The notes: generated by a model from the sequence alone, not told the origin. A stretch of DNA of 64,000 bases from Ktedonobacteria bacterium (GCA_027459785.1 DAIDGU010000046.1:37869-101868), one strand, 5' to 3'; positions 16,862-26,888 are shown, counted from the stretch's first letter. Numbers and translations are program-made.

Positions 16862-19285
16862 CTAGCCGTTGCAGGCTGGCACAGCCATCTGATAGACGGC
16901 GTCGGTCGTCACCGGATTGGCGGTGAAGGTCTGCGTCGTAGGGGGCTGGTTGCCGCACGGTGGTCCCGTCACCGTCACGGTCAGGCTCACCAGCGTGTCG
17001 GCCTGGTGCTGGAAGTGTAGCGTGTAGGGCTGGCCAGGGGTATATACGTGTGGCACGTACCAGGCAAGCGTTGGATTAGGGACGTTCCAGGCGACCGGGT
17101 GTGTGGTGGCGTCGCCCTGCAAGATGTAGAACGCGCCCAGCATGCCGCGCCCTGGTATATCGCTCGTCGTCGTGTCGATGCCGCCGAACTGCCAGTTGCT
17201 CGCGCTGAGCAAGGTCGGCTGCTGGGCGGTGTAAACGCGCACGAACTGGCGATAGAACAGGCCGAAGTTCGCGCCGGCATTGGCGTCATAGAGCACGTTA
17301 TAGACCTGATTTGGATCGGTGCCATCCTGAATGGCCGGCGGTGTCCACGTGTAGGTGATCGTCATGGTATGCGTCGCGCCACCCTTGGCATCCAGTTGCA
17401 CCTGATCCGTGATCTGCTCGTGGAGGAACTGGCTGCCCTTGTTGCCGCTGATGTTGGTGTCGTTCACCATCAGGGAGTCCGCACTGCCGGTGTACATCTC
17501 CGATGAGATCTGGTAGTAGCGCAGGAAGTTTTCCGCCGTCGGATTGGTGAAGGCCACCTGAATATCTTTCGTATGCAGGTCGTTCAGCAACATGCCGGCG
17601 AAAGTCAACAGACGATCTTTGGGTTCGGCCTTGAGTTTCGCCAGCAAGGCTTTCGCCAGCAGCGCCGTGAAGCGCTTATTCGCCGAGGAAAGCGTATCGC
17701 CTTTGCCGGCCTTAGTGCCAAGTTTACGCCCCTGCGTGGTCAACTGATAATAGTGAATCTTATCTTGCAGGTTCTGCGCAGTGACGATATCGTTATAGGG
17801 CGATGGGATCGTGATCGGCCCGGTCAGCGTCAACATCTGTTCGATCACCGTCGGTTCGATGGCGATGACGCCCGCCATCGGCAGGTGTTCTTTGCCGATG
17901 ATGGCACCGTGGCTATCCGTGACCGGCGCGTATGCCCCGTTTTCCAGTCCCAACTCGCTGAGATCGTAGGCTGCTGAGGTGGGGAAGTCTGGCGAGAGGT
18001 TCGCGTCGCGCAGACCCCACGGCAGATAGGACGACGGCCACCACGACAGGTACGTGGCCGGCGGCACATTGGCACTGCCAACGGCGGAAGCATCGAAAGG
18101 CTTGTCGAGCAGATACACATCTTGTAAGTTGATCGTCCCCGGTCGCCCCTGGCTCATCGCCATGATGGCGTAGTTGCCCTGAAAACCACCAGTCGCGCGC
18201 ATCTCTGCCGGATCCATCGTCGTGATCAAATAGCCCACCGGCTGACCGACTCCTAGGATCGCTGGGGCTGCCGGCAAGAATTGCTCGATCAAGGGGATGA
18301 GCGTGGGGATCTGGGGAATCAGTTGTAGGAAGGGGGTGATTTTGGCGCGCTGGCTGGCGGAAAGCGCCGCGAAAAGGACATCCGGCGGCGCGGCACGTAG
18401 GCGCATGATGAGATCGCTCACATAGGGCAGGGCGCTTTGCAGATTTTGCTGCATCGTCGTCAAATCTTGCATATGCAACGCGCCGTCACCCTGGTGGGTG
18501 GGACCATTATTCGTCAGGGGAGCCGAGACATAGACATCAGCCAAGGTAGCGATGGTCGGGAACAACTGCTGCGTGATCTGCGCGGCATCCAGCGCGACAC
18601 CACTCAGCAGATAGGCGCTACGCAACAGGTTACTGATCCCCGGCGCGTGCATCGCCGCCGCCAGGGCGGGGTCCGGGTGTACGAGGCGCTGATGCAATTC
18701 CTGAAAATCGCGCAAGGCGATGGCGACATCTGCCGCCGCCAAAGCACGTTGCTTATTGCTGATAAATTTTTCACTCAGATGATGATTGCCCACACCCAGA
18801 TCTTCCGGCACACGCTCCAGCGCAGCCAGGCCGTTCGAGGCCAAACTTTTCAGCGAAAAGTAATCCGTGGCCAACCCAACGCCACTGCCGATGAAACAGG
18901 TGGTGATTGCGATCAACAGCATGAAAGAGAGCAAGACATTGAAGGCCCGGCGCGTCGGTTTCTGGCTTTTGGGCAAGCCGGACCGGACCCACGGGACCAG
19001 TTCGTTTAAGGAACCATGCACCGCCTGGCGATAGGCGTCCATCCGCTGGCTCACGCGCTGCAATAAGGGCGCTTGGCCATACTGTGCGAACGAAGTATAG
19101 ATCGGCTGCTCCGGGCGGTTGCCCCAGGCATCCCGTTGTGGATCGCTGGTAGCTGCGGGTTCATCCAGTATGTTGCTACTCGCGGCATCCCTGGTTTCTG
19201 ACGGGGTTTGCGGCAGTTCACTCAGCACAGCAATCTTTTCCTTTGCGCCAGAAACGGATGGCACCGGGATCAAGGGGACATACAC
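16862..19285 (-). CDS. DUF4012 domain membrane protein
   Basis: 807 aa. A cytoplasmic N-terminal region of about 115 residues, one transmembrane segment (about 117-140, AFNVLLSFMLLIAITTCFIGSGVG) and a large outside part. The DUF4012 hallmark EMRATGGFQGNYAIMAMSQG is present, with later conserved stretches (PDFPTSAAYDLSELG, GVIAIEPTVIEQMLTLTGPI). This family occurs in Chloroflexota and Actinobacteria next to surface polysaccharide genes, and here it is divergent from a sugar transferase cluster. The N-terminal Ser/Pro/Gln-rich tail is probably disordered. Its biochemical role is unknown. Confidence 0.85.
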   Translation of the reverse strand: MYVPLIPVPSVSGAKEKIAVLSELPQTPSETRDAASSNILDEPAATSDPQRDAWGNRPEQPIYTSFAQYGQAPLLQRVSQRMDAYRQAVHGSLNELVPWVRSGLPKSQKPTRRAFNVLLSFMLLIAITTCFIGSGVGLATDYFSLKSLASNGLAALERVPEDLGVGNHHLSEKFISNKQRALAAADVAIALRDFQELHQRLVHPDPALAAAMHAPGISNLLRSAYLLSGVALDAAQITQQLFPTIATLADVYVSAPLTNNGPTHQGDGALHMQDLTTMQQNLQSALPYVSDLIMRLRAAPPDVLFAALSASQRAKITPFLQLIPQIPTLIPLIEQFLPAAPAILGVGQPVGYLITTMDPAEMRATGGFQGNYAIMAMSQGRPGTINLQDVYLLDKPFDASAVGSANVPPATYLSWWPSSYLPWGLRDANLSPDFPTSAAYDLSELGLENGAYAPVTDSHGAIIGKEHLPMAGVIAIEPTVIEQMLTLTGPITIPSPYNDIVTAQNLQDKIHYYQLTTQGRKLGTKAGKGDTLSSANKRFTALLAKALLAKLKAEPKDRLLTFAGMLLNDLHTKDIQVAFTNPTAENFLRYYQISSEMYTGSADSLMVNDTNISGNKGSQFLHEQITDQVQLDAKGGATHTMTITYTWTPPAIQDGTDPNQVYNVLYDANAGANFGLFYRQFVRVYTAQQPTLLSASNWQFGGIDTTTSDIPGRGMLGAFYILQGDATTHPVAWNVPNPTLAWYVPHVYTPGQPYTLHFQHQADTLVSLTVTVTGPPCGNQPPTTQTFTANPVTTDAVYQMAVPACNG

Positions 19286-19738
19286 ACGGGCTTACTGCAT
19301 GTTGTATGCCGGAGCGGCACGTAGATGGTCTCTGCTTTAGCATACGCTCCCAAAATGAACGTTTCATGAAGACGGATTGTTACAATCGTGCTGGGCATCC
19401 GGAAGGGGATCCGCGCAAATGCGCTCTCTCCCTGCCATTTATCCCACTATGTGGTCAGATACAATATTTCACTTCCCGCATGGTTGTATTATCGCCCGCC
19501 CAGGTCAAGTATTGGTAATTATAGTACTTTTTGCAGCGTTATTCCAAGGAATGCTAACCTTCCACTAGACATTGCTAATCCGTAATGCGCGACCGGGAAA
19601 TACTTGATCGCCTGCGAAGGCTATGTTATGCTGATGGCAATCGCGCCGCCGCGTCGCGGAATCATCACCGAATCGCCACTTATACTGGCCGTTAGGCAAG
19701 GTGGGGCGCTGATCCGGTTGGAAAGGTGAGCAGATTTC
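19286..19738. other. Divergent promoter region, no gene seen
   Basis: 450 bp, richer in A+T than the neighbours. Short open frames here have no ribosome site or recognisable features. It holds candidate promoters for both flanking genes: minus strand ATGAAA (19367-19362), 17 bp, TATGCT (19344-19339), and plus strand at 19604-19632. Confidence 0.5.
19604..19632 (+). promoter_or_regulatory. Promoter of the sugar transferase gene
   Basis: -35 TTGATC (19604-19609), 17-bp spacer, -10 TATGCT (19627-19632). Start near 19639 gives a leader of about 100 nt. Confidence 0.5.
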
Positions 19739-20521
19739 ATGTCTTCAGCAGATGCCAACGCCGCCACCCGTGCGGAAGTGGATGCGCAGATCGAGCAATT
19801 GAATGAAGCCGCGCGCTGGCTTGAAGAGCATGCTGACGATACCGTGAAGCGCAGTGGGGTCTTCATGTTACCGCCAACCGTTGTCCCGCGCTCGCGGCGT
19901 AACTATGCGCTCAAGCGCGTCTTCGATTTTTTCGTGGCGCTGATCGCCATCATCCTGCTTTCCCCCGTCTTGCTCCTCGTGGCGCTGGCGGTGAAGTTGG
20001 ATTCCAAAGGTCCGGCGCTGTTCCACCAGGAACGCATCGGCGAGGCGGGCAAACCGTTTCAGGTGTATAAGTTTCGCAGCATGCGCATCGACGCGAACGA
20101 CGCCGTGCATCGCGCGGCCATCGCGCAGTTCATGCAAGGCCAACAGATCGGCGGCGATGGCGAGAATAAGTATAAGCTGGCGCGCGACCCGCGCATCACG
20201 CGCATCGGCGGCTTCATCCGCGCGACCAGCCTGGATGAACTGCCGCAGCTTTTCAACGTCCTGCGTGGCGACATGAGCGTCGTGGGGCCGCGCCCCGCCA
20301 TCCGCTACGAGGTGGAGCAATATCGCTACCGCCATCGCTATCGCCTGCTGGTCACGCCCGGCATCACGGGCATCTGGCAGGTGTATGGGCGTAGCAAAGT
20401 CGATTTCGAGACGCTCGTTTCGATGGATCTGCATTACGTCACCGATGGGACGTTCTGGCTCGATCTCAAGCTCATTTTGCTGACGTTCGGCGTGGTTTTC
20501 AAGCGCAGTGGCGGCAAATAA
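19739..20521 (+). CDS. Undecaprenyl-phosphate sugar phosphotransferase
   Basis: A 260-aa bacterial sugar transferase that moves a sugar-1-phosphate from a nucleotide sugar onto a lipid carrier, the first step of a surface glycan. A helical N-terminal tail of about 55 residues precedes the membrane segment ([25 protein letters not shown]). The catalytic domain has [40 protein letters not shown] and [14 protein letters not shown]. It is the small, single-membrane-segment form without the large N-terminal module of WbaP-type enzymes. The nucleotide-sugar genes that follow likely make its substrate or another unit of the same glycan. Confidence 0.92.
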   Translation: MSSADANAATRAEVDAQIEQLNEAARWLEEHADDTVKRSGVFMLPPTVVPRSRRNYALKRVFDFFVALIAIILLSPVLLLVALAVKLDSKGPALFHQERIGEAGKPFQVYKFRSMRIDANDAVHRAAIAQFMQGQQIGGDGENKYKLARDPRITRIGGFIRATSLDELPQLFNVLRGDMSVVGPRPAIRYEVEQYRYRHRYRLLVTPGITGIWQVYGRSKVDFETLVSMDLHYVTDGTFWLDLKLILLTFGVVFKRSGGK

Positions 20522-20707
20522 CCGAGCAAGGGACCGATGTTGCTCGCGCTGGTCCAGGTCGTTGCTGCACCGGTATCATCTCTTACTCATCACGCGATCA
20601 CCATATGACGCACGCTCGCCTTTGGGCGACGGCCATCACCAAAACACGCATGGAATGCCGGATAGCTATGGTTCAGTGAAGCCTGCTATCCGCAAGGGAG
20701 GTCATCA

Positions 20708-21778
20708 ATGTCATTGCCGCTGGGAAAAGCGGACGCCGCCACGACGATCGCGCCGCAACGGACGTTGCGCTTCGGGCAAATCGGGTATGGCTACTGGGGA
20801 CCGCTGATGTTGCGCAACCTGGCCAAACAAAAGAATGCGGAGGTCGCGCTGCTGGCGGACCTGTCGGAAAAGCGCCTCGCGGACGCCCAAAGCACCTATC
20901 CGGGGCTGCCGGTCACGCAAAATCCCGCTGATGTCCTCAACTCGTCTGCGATCGACGCCGTCTATATCGCCACGCCGCTCGCCACACACTTCGAGCTGGC
21001 GCACCAGGCGCTGGCCGCGGGCAAGCACGTGCTGGTGGAAAAGCCGCTGACGGATAACGCCGCCAATGCGCGCACCCTCATCGCCCTGGCTGAGGCGAAG
21101 GGGTTGATCTTGATGGCGGGCCATACCTTCGAGTATAGCCCGGAAGTCGAATATTTGCGCAAGCTGTACACTTCTGGCGAACTGGGCCGCACGTATTACA
21201 TCAATTCCAGCCGCCTGAACCTGGGCCTCTTTCGCCGCGATGCGGATGTCATGTGGGATCTCGCGCCGCACGACTTCTCGATGATCAATTTCATCCTGGG
21301 TATGGCACCCGTCGCGGTCAGCGCGCGTGGTGCGGCCTGCGTGCATGACGGGCTGATAGATGTGGCTTACATCGATCTGAAATATCCCGATGGGATCATC
21401 GCCCATGTGCATGTAAGTTGGCTGAATCCCAACAAAGAACGACGCTTCACCATCGTCGGCGACCGGCGCATGGTCAGCTATGACGACACCGCTGGCAACG
21501 AGAAGATCAAGGTCTATGATCGCGGCGTGGACCGGCCCGATTACGCTTCGACCTTCGGCGAGTTCCAGTTGTCCTATCGTTACGGTGAGATCGTCATCCC
21601 CTTCGTCAAAGGCGAAGAGCCGCTCTCCGTCGAATGCCAGCACTTCGCCGAGGCGATCCGCTCCGGCCAGCCGCCGCGCAGCAACGGCACTGTCGGGCTG
21701 CATGTCGTGCAAACGCTGGAAGCCGCGCACCAGAGCATCGCGCAGGGCGGCGTCTACGTCGCTACGCAGTTCGACTAG
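20708..21778 (+). CDS. Gfo/Idh/MocA family sugar dehydrogenase
   Basis: A 356-aa NAD(P)-dependent oxidoreductase. The N-terminal Rossmann domain has GQIGYGYWGPLMLRNLAK and later ATPLATHFELAHQALAAGKHVLVEKPLTDN, with the conserved EKP of the family. The C-terminal domain carries VMWDLAPHDFSMINFILG, similar to the DxxxHxxD region of these enzymes. AGGGAGG lies 6 nt before ATG. Together with the DegT aminotransferase that follows, the pair fits making a 3-keto sugar and aminating it, as in WlbA/WlbE-type diamino-sugar pathways. The precise sugar is not known. Confidence 0.9.
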   Translation: MSLPLGKADAATTIAPQRTLRFGQIGYGYWGPLMLRNLAKQKNAEVALLADLSEKRLADAQSTYPGLPVTQNPADVLNSSAIDAVYIATPLATHFELAHQALAAGKHVLVEKPLTDNAANARTLIALAEAKGLILMAGHTFEYSPEVEYLRKLYTSGELGRTYYINSSRLNLGLFRRDADVMWDLAPHDFSMINFILGMAPVAVSARGAACVHDGLIDVAYIDLKYPDGIIAHVHVSWLNPNKERRFTIVGDRRMVSYDDTAGNEKIKVYDRGVDRPDYASTFGEFQLSYRYGEIVIPFVKGEEPLSVECQHFAEAIRSGQPPRSNGTVGLHVVQTLEAAHQSIAQGGVYVATQFD

Positions 21779-21990
21779 GATTGATCTGCCGGTCGGCATG
21801 GTGCGCGCTCTGGCCAGGCCGGCTAATTCATCTGGTGTGGCTGCGCCAGAAGTACCAGCGGCTCTTGGCGAACGCCCTAAAGACTGCTACACTGGGGACG
21901 GGCAAACTTCTGCCCGCCCTCCCGTTCCTGTTTTTCCGCGTGGCCACAACGGCCACGATCCCACTATCGAAACACACGAGGTATTTCCCA

Positions 21991-23118
21991 ATGGCAGAAC
22001 GCTTGAAGCTCGTTGACCTGCGCCGCCAGTATGCGCCGCTGCGCGAAGAGATCCTGGCAACTATCGACGGTGTGCTGACCGACATGAACCTGAACCTGGG
22101 GCCGAACACGCGCGCCTTCGAGCAAGAGTGGGCCGAGTTCTGCGGCACGAAGTATGCGCGCGGTGTGGATAACGGCACCGATGCCCTACAATTGGCGCTG
22201 TACGCCTATGGCATCGGCAAGGGTGACGAGGTCATCACGCCCGTCAACACCTTCGTCGCCATCGTCGAGGCGATCCTGGCCGTCGGCGCAACCCCGGTCT
22301 TCGTGGATTGCGATCCCGCCACGTATAACATCGACATCGAGCAGACGCGCGCCGCCATCACGTCGCACACCAAGATGATCGTCCCCGTCCACCTTTACGG
22401 CCTGGCGGCGGATATGGACCCCATCCTGGAGATGGCGCGGCCCAAGGGCATCATCGTGCTGGAAGACTGCTCCCAGGCGCAGGGCGCACAGTATAAGGGC
22501 CGCCGCGTGGGTGGCATCGGCGACAGCGCCGCTTTCAGCCTCTATTACACGAAGAACCTGGGTGGCTATGGCGAAGCCGGCATCTTCAATACCAACGACG
22601 ACGAGATCGCCAAAAAGGTTGATATGATGCGCCAGCACGGCGCGCAGCCCACCTCGCGCTACCTGCACGAGATCCTGGGCTTCAATTCCCGGCTGGACGA
22701 GATCCAGGCGGCGATCATCCGCATCAAGTTCCGTCATCTGGCGGAGTATAATGCTCAGCGCCGCCACTGGGCGGGCCGCTACACGGAGTTGCTGGGCGAC
22801 ACGGTGGTCACGCCCAAGCGCTTCCCCGGCTATGAAGAGGTCAACTACGTCTACGTCATCCGCACACCGCAGCGCGACGCGCTGAAGGCGAAGCTGTTGG
22901 AAGCGGACATCGAATCTGGCATCCACTATCCGATTCCGCTGCACCTGCTGCCGGTGACGGCGGACCTGGGCTACAAAAAAGGCCAGTTCCCCGTGGCGGA
23001 ACAGTACGCGCAGGAGATCCTGTCGCTGCCGCTTTACCCTGAACTGACCGACGCCGAGGTGGAGCGCGTCGCCGCGACGGTCATCGCCTCGGTGCGTGAA
23101 TTCGCCCCCACGCGCTAG
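21991..23118 (+). CDS. DegT/DnrJ/EryC1/StrS sugar aminotransferase
   Basis: A 375-aa PLP enzyme. The PLP lysine is K188 in SLYYTKNLGGYGEAG, with D159 in VLEDCSQAQGA contacting the pyridine nitrogen, and the motif GVDNGTDALQLAL near the start. It ends with LSLPLYPELTDAEVERVA, typical of the family. The frame opens at 21634, inside the previous gene, but ATG 21991 has GAGGT 8 nt upstream and starts at the family N-terminus (LVDLRRQYAPLREEI). It would aminate a keto sugar made by the preceding dehydrogenase. It ends 3 bp from the convergent PKS gene. Confidence 0.93.
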   Translation: MAERLKLVDLRRQYAPLREEILATIDGVLTDMNLNLGPNTRAFEQEWAEFCGTKYARGVDNGTDALQLALYAYGIGKGDEVITPVNTFVAIVEAILAVGATPVFVDCDPATYNIDIEQTRAAITSHTKMIVPVHLYGLAADMDPILEMARPKGIIVLEDCSQAQGAQYKGRRVGGIGDSAAFSLYYTKNLGGYGEAGIFNTNDDEIAKKVDMMRQHGAQPTSRYLHEILGFNSRLDEIQAAIIRIKFRHLAEYNAQRRHWAGRYTELLGDTVVTPKRFPGYEEVNYVYVIRTPQRDALKAKLLEADIESGIHYPIPLHLLPVTADLGYKKGQFPVAEQYAQEILSLPLYPELTDAEVERVAATVIASVREFAPTR

Positions 23119-23121
23119 GCA

Positions 23122-24306
23122 TCAGAAGCGCAGCAGGCATGTTTCCAGGGTCAGGCCGGGGCCGAAGGCCAGCATCACGCCCCATTCCCCCGGCTTGGTT
23201 TGCCCGGACCGCAGCAGGCGATCCAGGATCAGCAGCACGGTGGCTGATGAGCAGTTACCGTGGTCGCGCAACACGTCCCATGAAAGGGCCATCTGGGCGG
23301 GTGTGAGTTCCAGCGCCCGCGCTACGGCGTTCAAGATGCTCGGCCCGCCTGGATGGACGATCCAGTGGGTGATGTCGGCCTGGCTCAGGCCGTGCTGGGC
23401 CAGCAGGTGCGCGACCACGCCGTCGATGCGGCGGCGCAAGGTCGCCGGCACGCGCGGCGAAAGGCTCATCATGAAGCCTTGATCGGTGATCGTCCAGGCC
23501 ATTTGACCAGCGGCGGCGAAATCCGCCGCGCAATAGGTAGCGACCACTTCGGGGCCAGTGGCCGCGGGATCGTCGCGGAGCACCAGCGCGGCGGCGGCAT
23601 CGCCGAACAGCGCGAACGAAGTCAGCACCTCTTCATCATCCGTCGGCATGAAGTGCAGCCCGGTCAATTCCACGCACAGCAGCGCCGCCGTCGCCCCCGG
23701 CTGCGCCCGCACGGCGGCCAACGCCTGGCGCAGCCCCACGAGCGCGCCGAAGCAGCCCATATGCCCCACGCAGAGCCGCCGCACGTCCGCTGGCATGCCC
23801 AGGTCGCGCGCCAGCACAACATCCAGCCCCGGCGCGGCATAGCCTGTACACGTCACAGTGATGAAATCGGTGATCTCCCCCGCCGCGATCCGGCGCGTGG
23901 GATTGGACACATCAAGCGTGGGGCGGACATTCCTGTCTGCCGTGCCGTCCAACACCACGCCTTCTAGTGCCGCGCGGCCCAGCGGCGGGGCCAGGCGCTG
24001 GAAATCGGCCATGCGTGCGCCTGTGGAGTGGGGCTGCTGGTAGTAATCGTCGATGGCGACGGCGAATTGGCGCTGCTGCACCTGCGCCGACGCGAACAAC
24101 TCCGCGATGCGCGCCTCTGGCGTGGCCAGCGGCCCCTGGGCCAGCAAAGCAGCCGGTGATCGGCGCAGGATCGCCTGGATGATCTGTAACAGATCGGCTT
24201 GGGAATAGTGGTACGCGGGGTGGGCGGGGGCGAGGGCGACGATGCGCGGGTGGTGTGCCACGAAAATATGCTCCGATCTAGCTGACACGATTCCCCCGGC
24301 GACCAT
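23122..24306 (-). CDS. Type III polyketide synthase (chalcone/stilbene synthase-like)
   Basis: About 394 aa. The catalytic triad is visible: Cys in GHMGCFGALVGLR, His in WIVHPGGPSIL and Asn in DHGNCSSATVLLILD, with the conserved end MLAFGPGLTLETCLLRF. Such enzymes condense malonyl-CoA units on an acyl starter to make alkylpyrones or resorcinols. An extra stretch of about 20 residues containing GTADRNVRPTLD precedes ITDFITVTCTG and comes from a dispersed palindrome at 23922-23941. The start is uncertain: ATG 24324 or 24306, or a GTG further in, since none has a clear ribosome site. No tailoring methyltransferase is adjacent. Confidence 0.9.
   Translation of the reverse strand: MVAGGIVSARSEHIFVAHHPRIVALAPAHPAYHYSQADLLQIIQAILRRSPAALLAQGPLATPEARIAELFASAQVQQRQFAVAIDDYYQQPHSTGARMADFQRLAPPLGRAALEGVVLDGTADRNVRPTLDVSNPTRRIAAGEITDFITVTCTGYAAPGLDVVLARDLGMPADVRRLCVGHMGCFGALVGLRQALAAVRAQPGATAALLCVELTGLHFMPTDDEEVLTSFALFGDAAAALVLRDDPAATGPEVVATYCAADFAAAGQMAWTITDQGFMMSLSPRVPATLRRRIDGVVAHLLAQHGLSQADITHWIVHPGGPSILNAVARALELTPAQMALSWDVLRDHGNCSSATVLLILDRLLRSGQTKPGEWGVMLAFGPGLTLETCLLRF
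23922..23941. repeat. Dispersed palindrome R1, copy b (inside the PKS gene)
   Basis: GGCGGACATTCCTGTCTGCC differs from the perfect palindrome by one base. The minus strand reads GTADRNVRPT, the same frame and peptide as the copy in the VTT-like gene. Confidence 0.85.
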
Positions 24307-24477
24307 GCCGCAAAGATGGTGCAATGGCTGAGCGCGCCCGAATCATCCGGCGCAGGTGGTAGTGTTTCGTTCTGTTCTAGGTTACACGCGGAGCCTATTG
24401 CAAAGATGATACCAGTCGGTGCGTTAGCAAGATCAAGAGAAAGGTGCGCAAATACACAATTCTGGGCCGGAAATCGC

Positions 24478-24506
24478 TTGACAGATGGCCGAAACTGATC
24501 TATGCT
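24478..24506 (+). promoter_or_regulatory. Promoter upstream of the prkA operon
   Basis: -35 TTGACA (24478-24483), 17-bp spacer, -10 TATGCT (24501-24506). Start near 24513. Confidence 0.6.
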
Positions 24507-24541
24507 CATAACGATACCCATGACGACGAGAAGGGGCAGCA

Positions 24542-24584
24542 TGCAACGCAACTGACGCGCAGCGCACGTGACGCTGCGCTTGCA
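24542..24584 (+). other. Hairpin in the prkA leader
   Basis: GCGCAGCG (24557-24564) pairs with CGCTGCGC (24572-24579) around a 7-nt loop. TGCAA (24542-24546) and TTGCA (24580-24584) add an outer stem. There is no T-run, so it is not an intrinsic terminator. Confidence 0.45.
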
Positions 24585-24957
24585 CCTCTGACAAGCGCAT
24601 AGCACGTTTGGCTTTTGGGACGTGAAAGGGCTGGTTTCCTCGCCGACCACGGAGAGCGATCCGGTCCTTTGTGGTATCCACAGAACGAATATGTGGAACA
24701 ACCGAACCAGACATGCAATTCGGCGCGTGGCATGCTACAGTTGTGCAAGATACTGTGCGTATGGCGCGATCTTCGCTCGCTGATAGACCTCCCCATAGCA
24801 TCTACGAATGGAGTGGCCACTGAAGGATCGCATCTGTCAGGATAGGCGGTCCGGTTGAGGCGATGGGTGACTTGCGCGCTCTGGTCCTTTGGCGCTGGGT
24901 ATCCGCCCGGCACGTAACCGGCCTGGTCACGGTCAGGCCCCCTGTGGAGGTAAGACA

Positions 24958-26853
24958 ATGGATCTGGTCAAACGGCTCGAAGAATACCGCGAGCGTGAGC
25001 GCAATTTGAAGTGGGAAGGCACTTTCGCGCAATATTTTGAGATTGCGACGAAAACTCCGAAGGTGACGCAGCTTTCCCATGAGCGCATCTATAACATGAT
25101 CATGGCGGCTGGCACACAGACCACCCCCCAGGGCTACACCCACTACGATTTCTTCGACGACGAGATCTTCGGCCTGGATCGTCCCATCCAGCAGATCATG
25201 GAATATTTCCACTCCGCCGCCCAACGCCTGGAAGTGCGCAAGCGCATCTTGCTGCTGATGGGTCCCGTCGGTGGCGGCAAATCGACCATCGTCGCCTTGC
25301 TCAAGCGCGGCCTGGAAGATTACACGCGCCTTTCCAACGGTGCCGTGTATGCTATCCGTGACTGCCCGATGCACGAGGAACCGCTGCACCTCATTCCGCC
25401 CGAACTGCGTAAGGATGTCGAGCGCGAATTCGGCATCTACATCGAAGGCGACCTCTGCCCGCAGTGCCGCTATCAGCTCGACAACGTCTATGGCGGCAAG
25501 ATCGAAGAGGTGCCGGTCACGCGCATCACCTTCAGCGAGAAGCACCGCATCGGCATCGGGACGTTCACGCCATCAGATCCAAAAAGCCAGGATGTCGCCG
25601 AGCTAACAGGCGGTATTGATCTTTCGACCATCGGCGAGGTCGGCAGCGAGAGCGATCCACGCGCCTATCGCTTCGACGGTGAACTCAACATCGCCAATCG
25701 CGGCATGGTTGAGATGATCGAAATCCTCAAGACCGATGAGCGCTTCCTTTACGTCTTGCTGACGCTCTCGCAGGAGCAAAACATCAAGACGGGCCGCTTC
25801 AGCATGATCTACGCCGATGAGGTCGTCGTCAGCCACACCAATGAGAGCGAGTTCCAGGCGTTCGTCGGCAACCGCAAGTCTGAGGCGCTGCAAGACCGTA
25901 TCATTTTGGTGAAAGTGCCGTACAACCTGCGCGTCAGCGATGAGGTGAAGATCTACGAGAAGCTGCTCAAGCAGAGCGCGCTGCAAGACGTGCATATCGC
26001 GCCGCACACGCTGCGCATCGCCAGCATCTTCGCCGTGCTCACGCGCCTGGAAGATTCCAAGAAAGCCGGCATGAGCCGGATGAAGAAGCTCAAACTGTAT
26101 GACGGCGAGGAGTTGGAAGACTTCAAAACGAAGGATGTGCGCGAACTGCAAGAGGAAGCCACGCGCGAGGGCATGGACGGCATTTCGCCGCGCTATGTCA
26201 TCAATCGGCTCTCCTCCGCGCTGGTGAAAGACGGCATCACGTGCATCAACGCCATCGACGCCTTGCGGGCGCTACGCGACGGGCTGGACCAGCACAGCGG
26301 CATCACCCGCGACCAGCGCGAACAGTTCCTGGACCTCATCAGCGAGGCGCGGCGCGAATATGACGAGATGGTGAAAAAAGAGGTGCAGCGCGCCTTCGTC
26401 TATAGCTTCGAGGAGAGCGCCCGCACACTGCTGAACAACTATCTCGACAACGTCGAGGCGTACTGCAACAAGACCAAGGTGAAAGATCCGATCACCGAGG
26501 AAGACATGGAGCCGGACGAGCGGCTGATGCGCTCCATTGAGGAGCAGATCGGCGTCTCGCAGAACGCGGCGAAAGCGTTCCGCGAGGAGATCCTGATCCG
26601 CATCTCGTCGCTGGCGCGGCGCGGGCAGACCTTCGACTATACCAGCCATGAGCGGCTGAAGGAGGCCATCGAAAAGAAGCTCTTCGCCGACATGCGCGAC
26701 ATCGTGAAGATCACCACAAGCGCTCGCACGCCGGACCCCGAACACCTCAAGCGCACCAACGAGGTCGTCAGCCGTCTGATCACCGATCACGGCTATTGCC
26801 CCGTCTGCGCCAACGAGTTGCTGAAATATGCGGGCAGCCTGCTGAGCCGGTAA
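24958..26853 (+). CDS. prkA: PrkA family serine kinase / AAA+ ATPase
   Basis: A 631-aa protein of the PrkA (YeaG) family. The AAA-type P-loop is GPVGGGKST (102-110), followed by the conserved CPMHEEPLHLIP and, after the insert, ELNIANRGMVEMIEILKTDERFL and the C-terminal PrkA domain with GYCPVCANELL. In Bacillus PrkA acts in sporulation; in enterobacteria YeaG acts in starvation and nitrogen stress. GGAGG lies 7 nt before ATG 24958; the frame opens at 24889. It heads a run with yhbH and spoVR, a conserved trio, here interrupted by an Rpn-type gene. Confidence 0.96.
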   Translation: MDLVKRLEEYRERERNLKWEGTFAQYFEIATKTPKVTQLSHERIYNMIMAAGTQTTPQGYTHYDFFDDEIFGLDRPIQQIMEYFHSAAQRLEVRKRILLLMGPVGGGKSTIVALLKRGLEDYTRLSNGAVYAIRDCPMHEEPLHLIPPELRKDVEREFGIYIEGDLCPQCRYQLDNVYGGKIEEVPVTRITFSEKHRIGIGTFTPSDPKSQDVAELTGGIDLSTIGEVGSESDPRAYRFDGELNIANRGMVEMIEILKTDERFLYVLLTLSQEQNIKTGRFSMIYADEVVVSHTNESEFQAFVGNRKSEALQDRIILVKVPYNLRVSDEVKIYEKLLKQSALQDVHIAPHTLRIASIFAVLTRLEDSKKAGMSRMKKLKLYDGEELEDFKTKDVRELQEEATREGMDGISPRYVINRLSSALVKDGITCINAIDALRALRDGLDQHSGITRDQREQFLDLISEARREYDEMVKKEVQRAFVYSFEESARTLLNNYLDNVEAYCNKTKVKDPITEEDMEPDERLMRSIEEQIGVSQNAAKAFREEILIRISSLARRGQTFDYTSHERLKEAIEKKLFADMRDIVKITTSARTPDPEHLKRTNEVVSRLITDHGYCPVCANELLKYAGSLLSR

Positions 26854-26888
26854 GGGCGCGACACGAAGGGGACGAAATTCACGAGGGA

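Larger units (their letters stand above)
24325..24957. other. Long intergenic region with promoter and structured leader
   Basis: About 630 bp with no convincing gene; open frames on both strands lack ribosome sites and family features. It contains a near-consensus plus-strand promoter (24478-24506) and a strong hairpin at 24557-24579. The prkA transcript would therefore have a leader of about 445 nt, or a separate RNA is made here. Confidence 0.5.

Noticed and set aside
24506..24958. 150-aa minus-strand open frame before prkA
   Set aside because: No ribosome site or family features, and the plus strand carries a consensus promoter and leader here.
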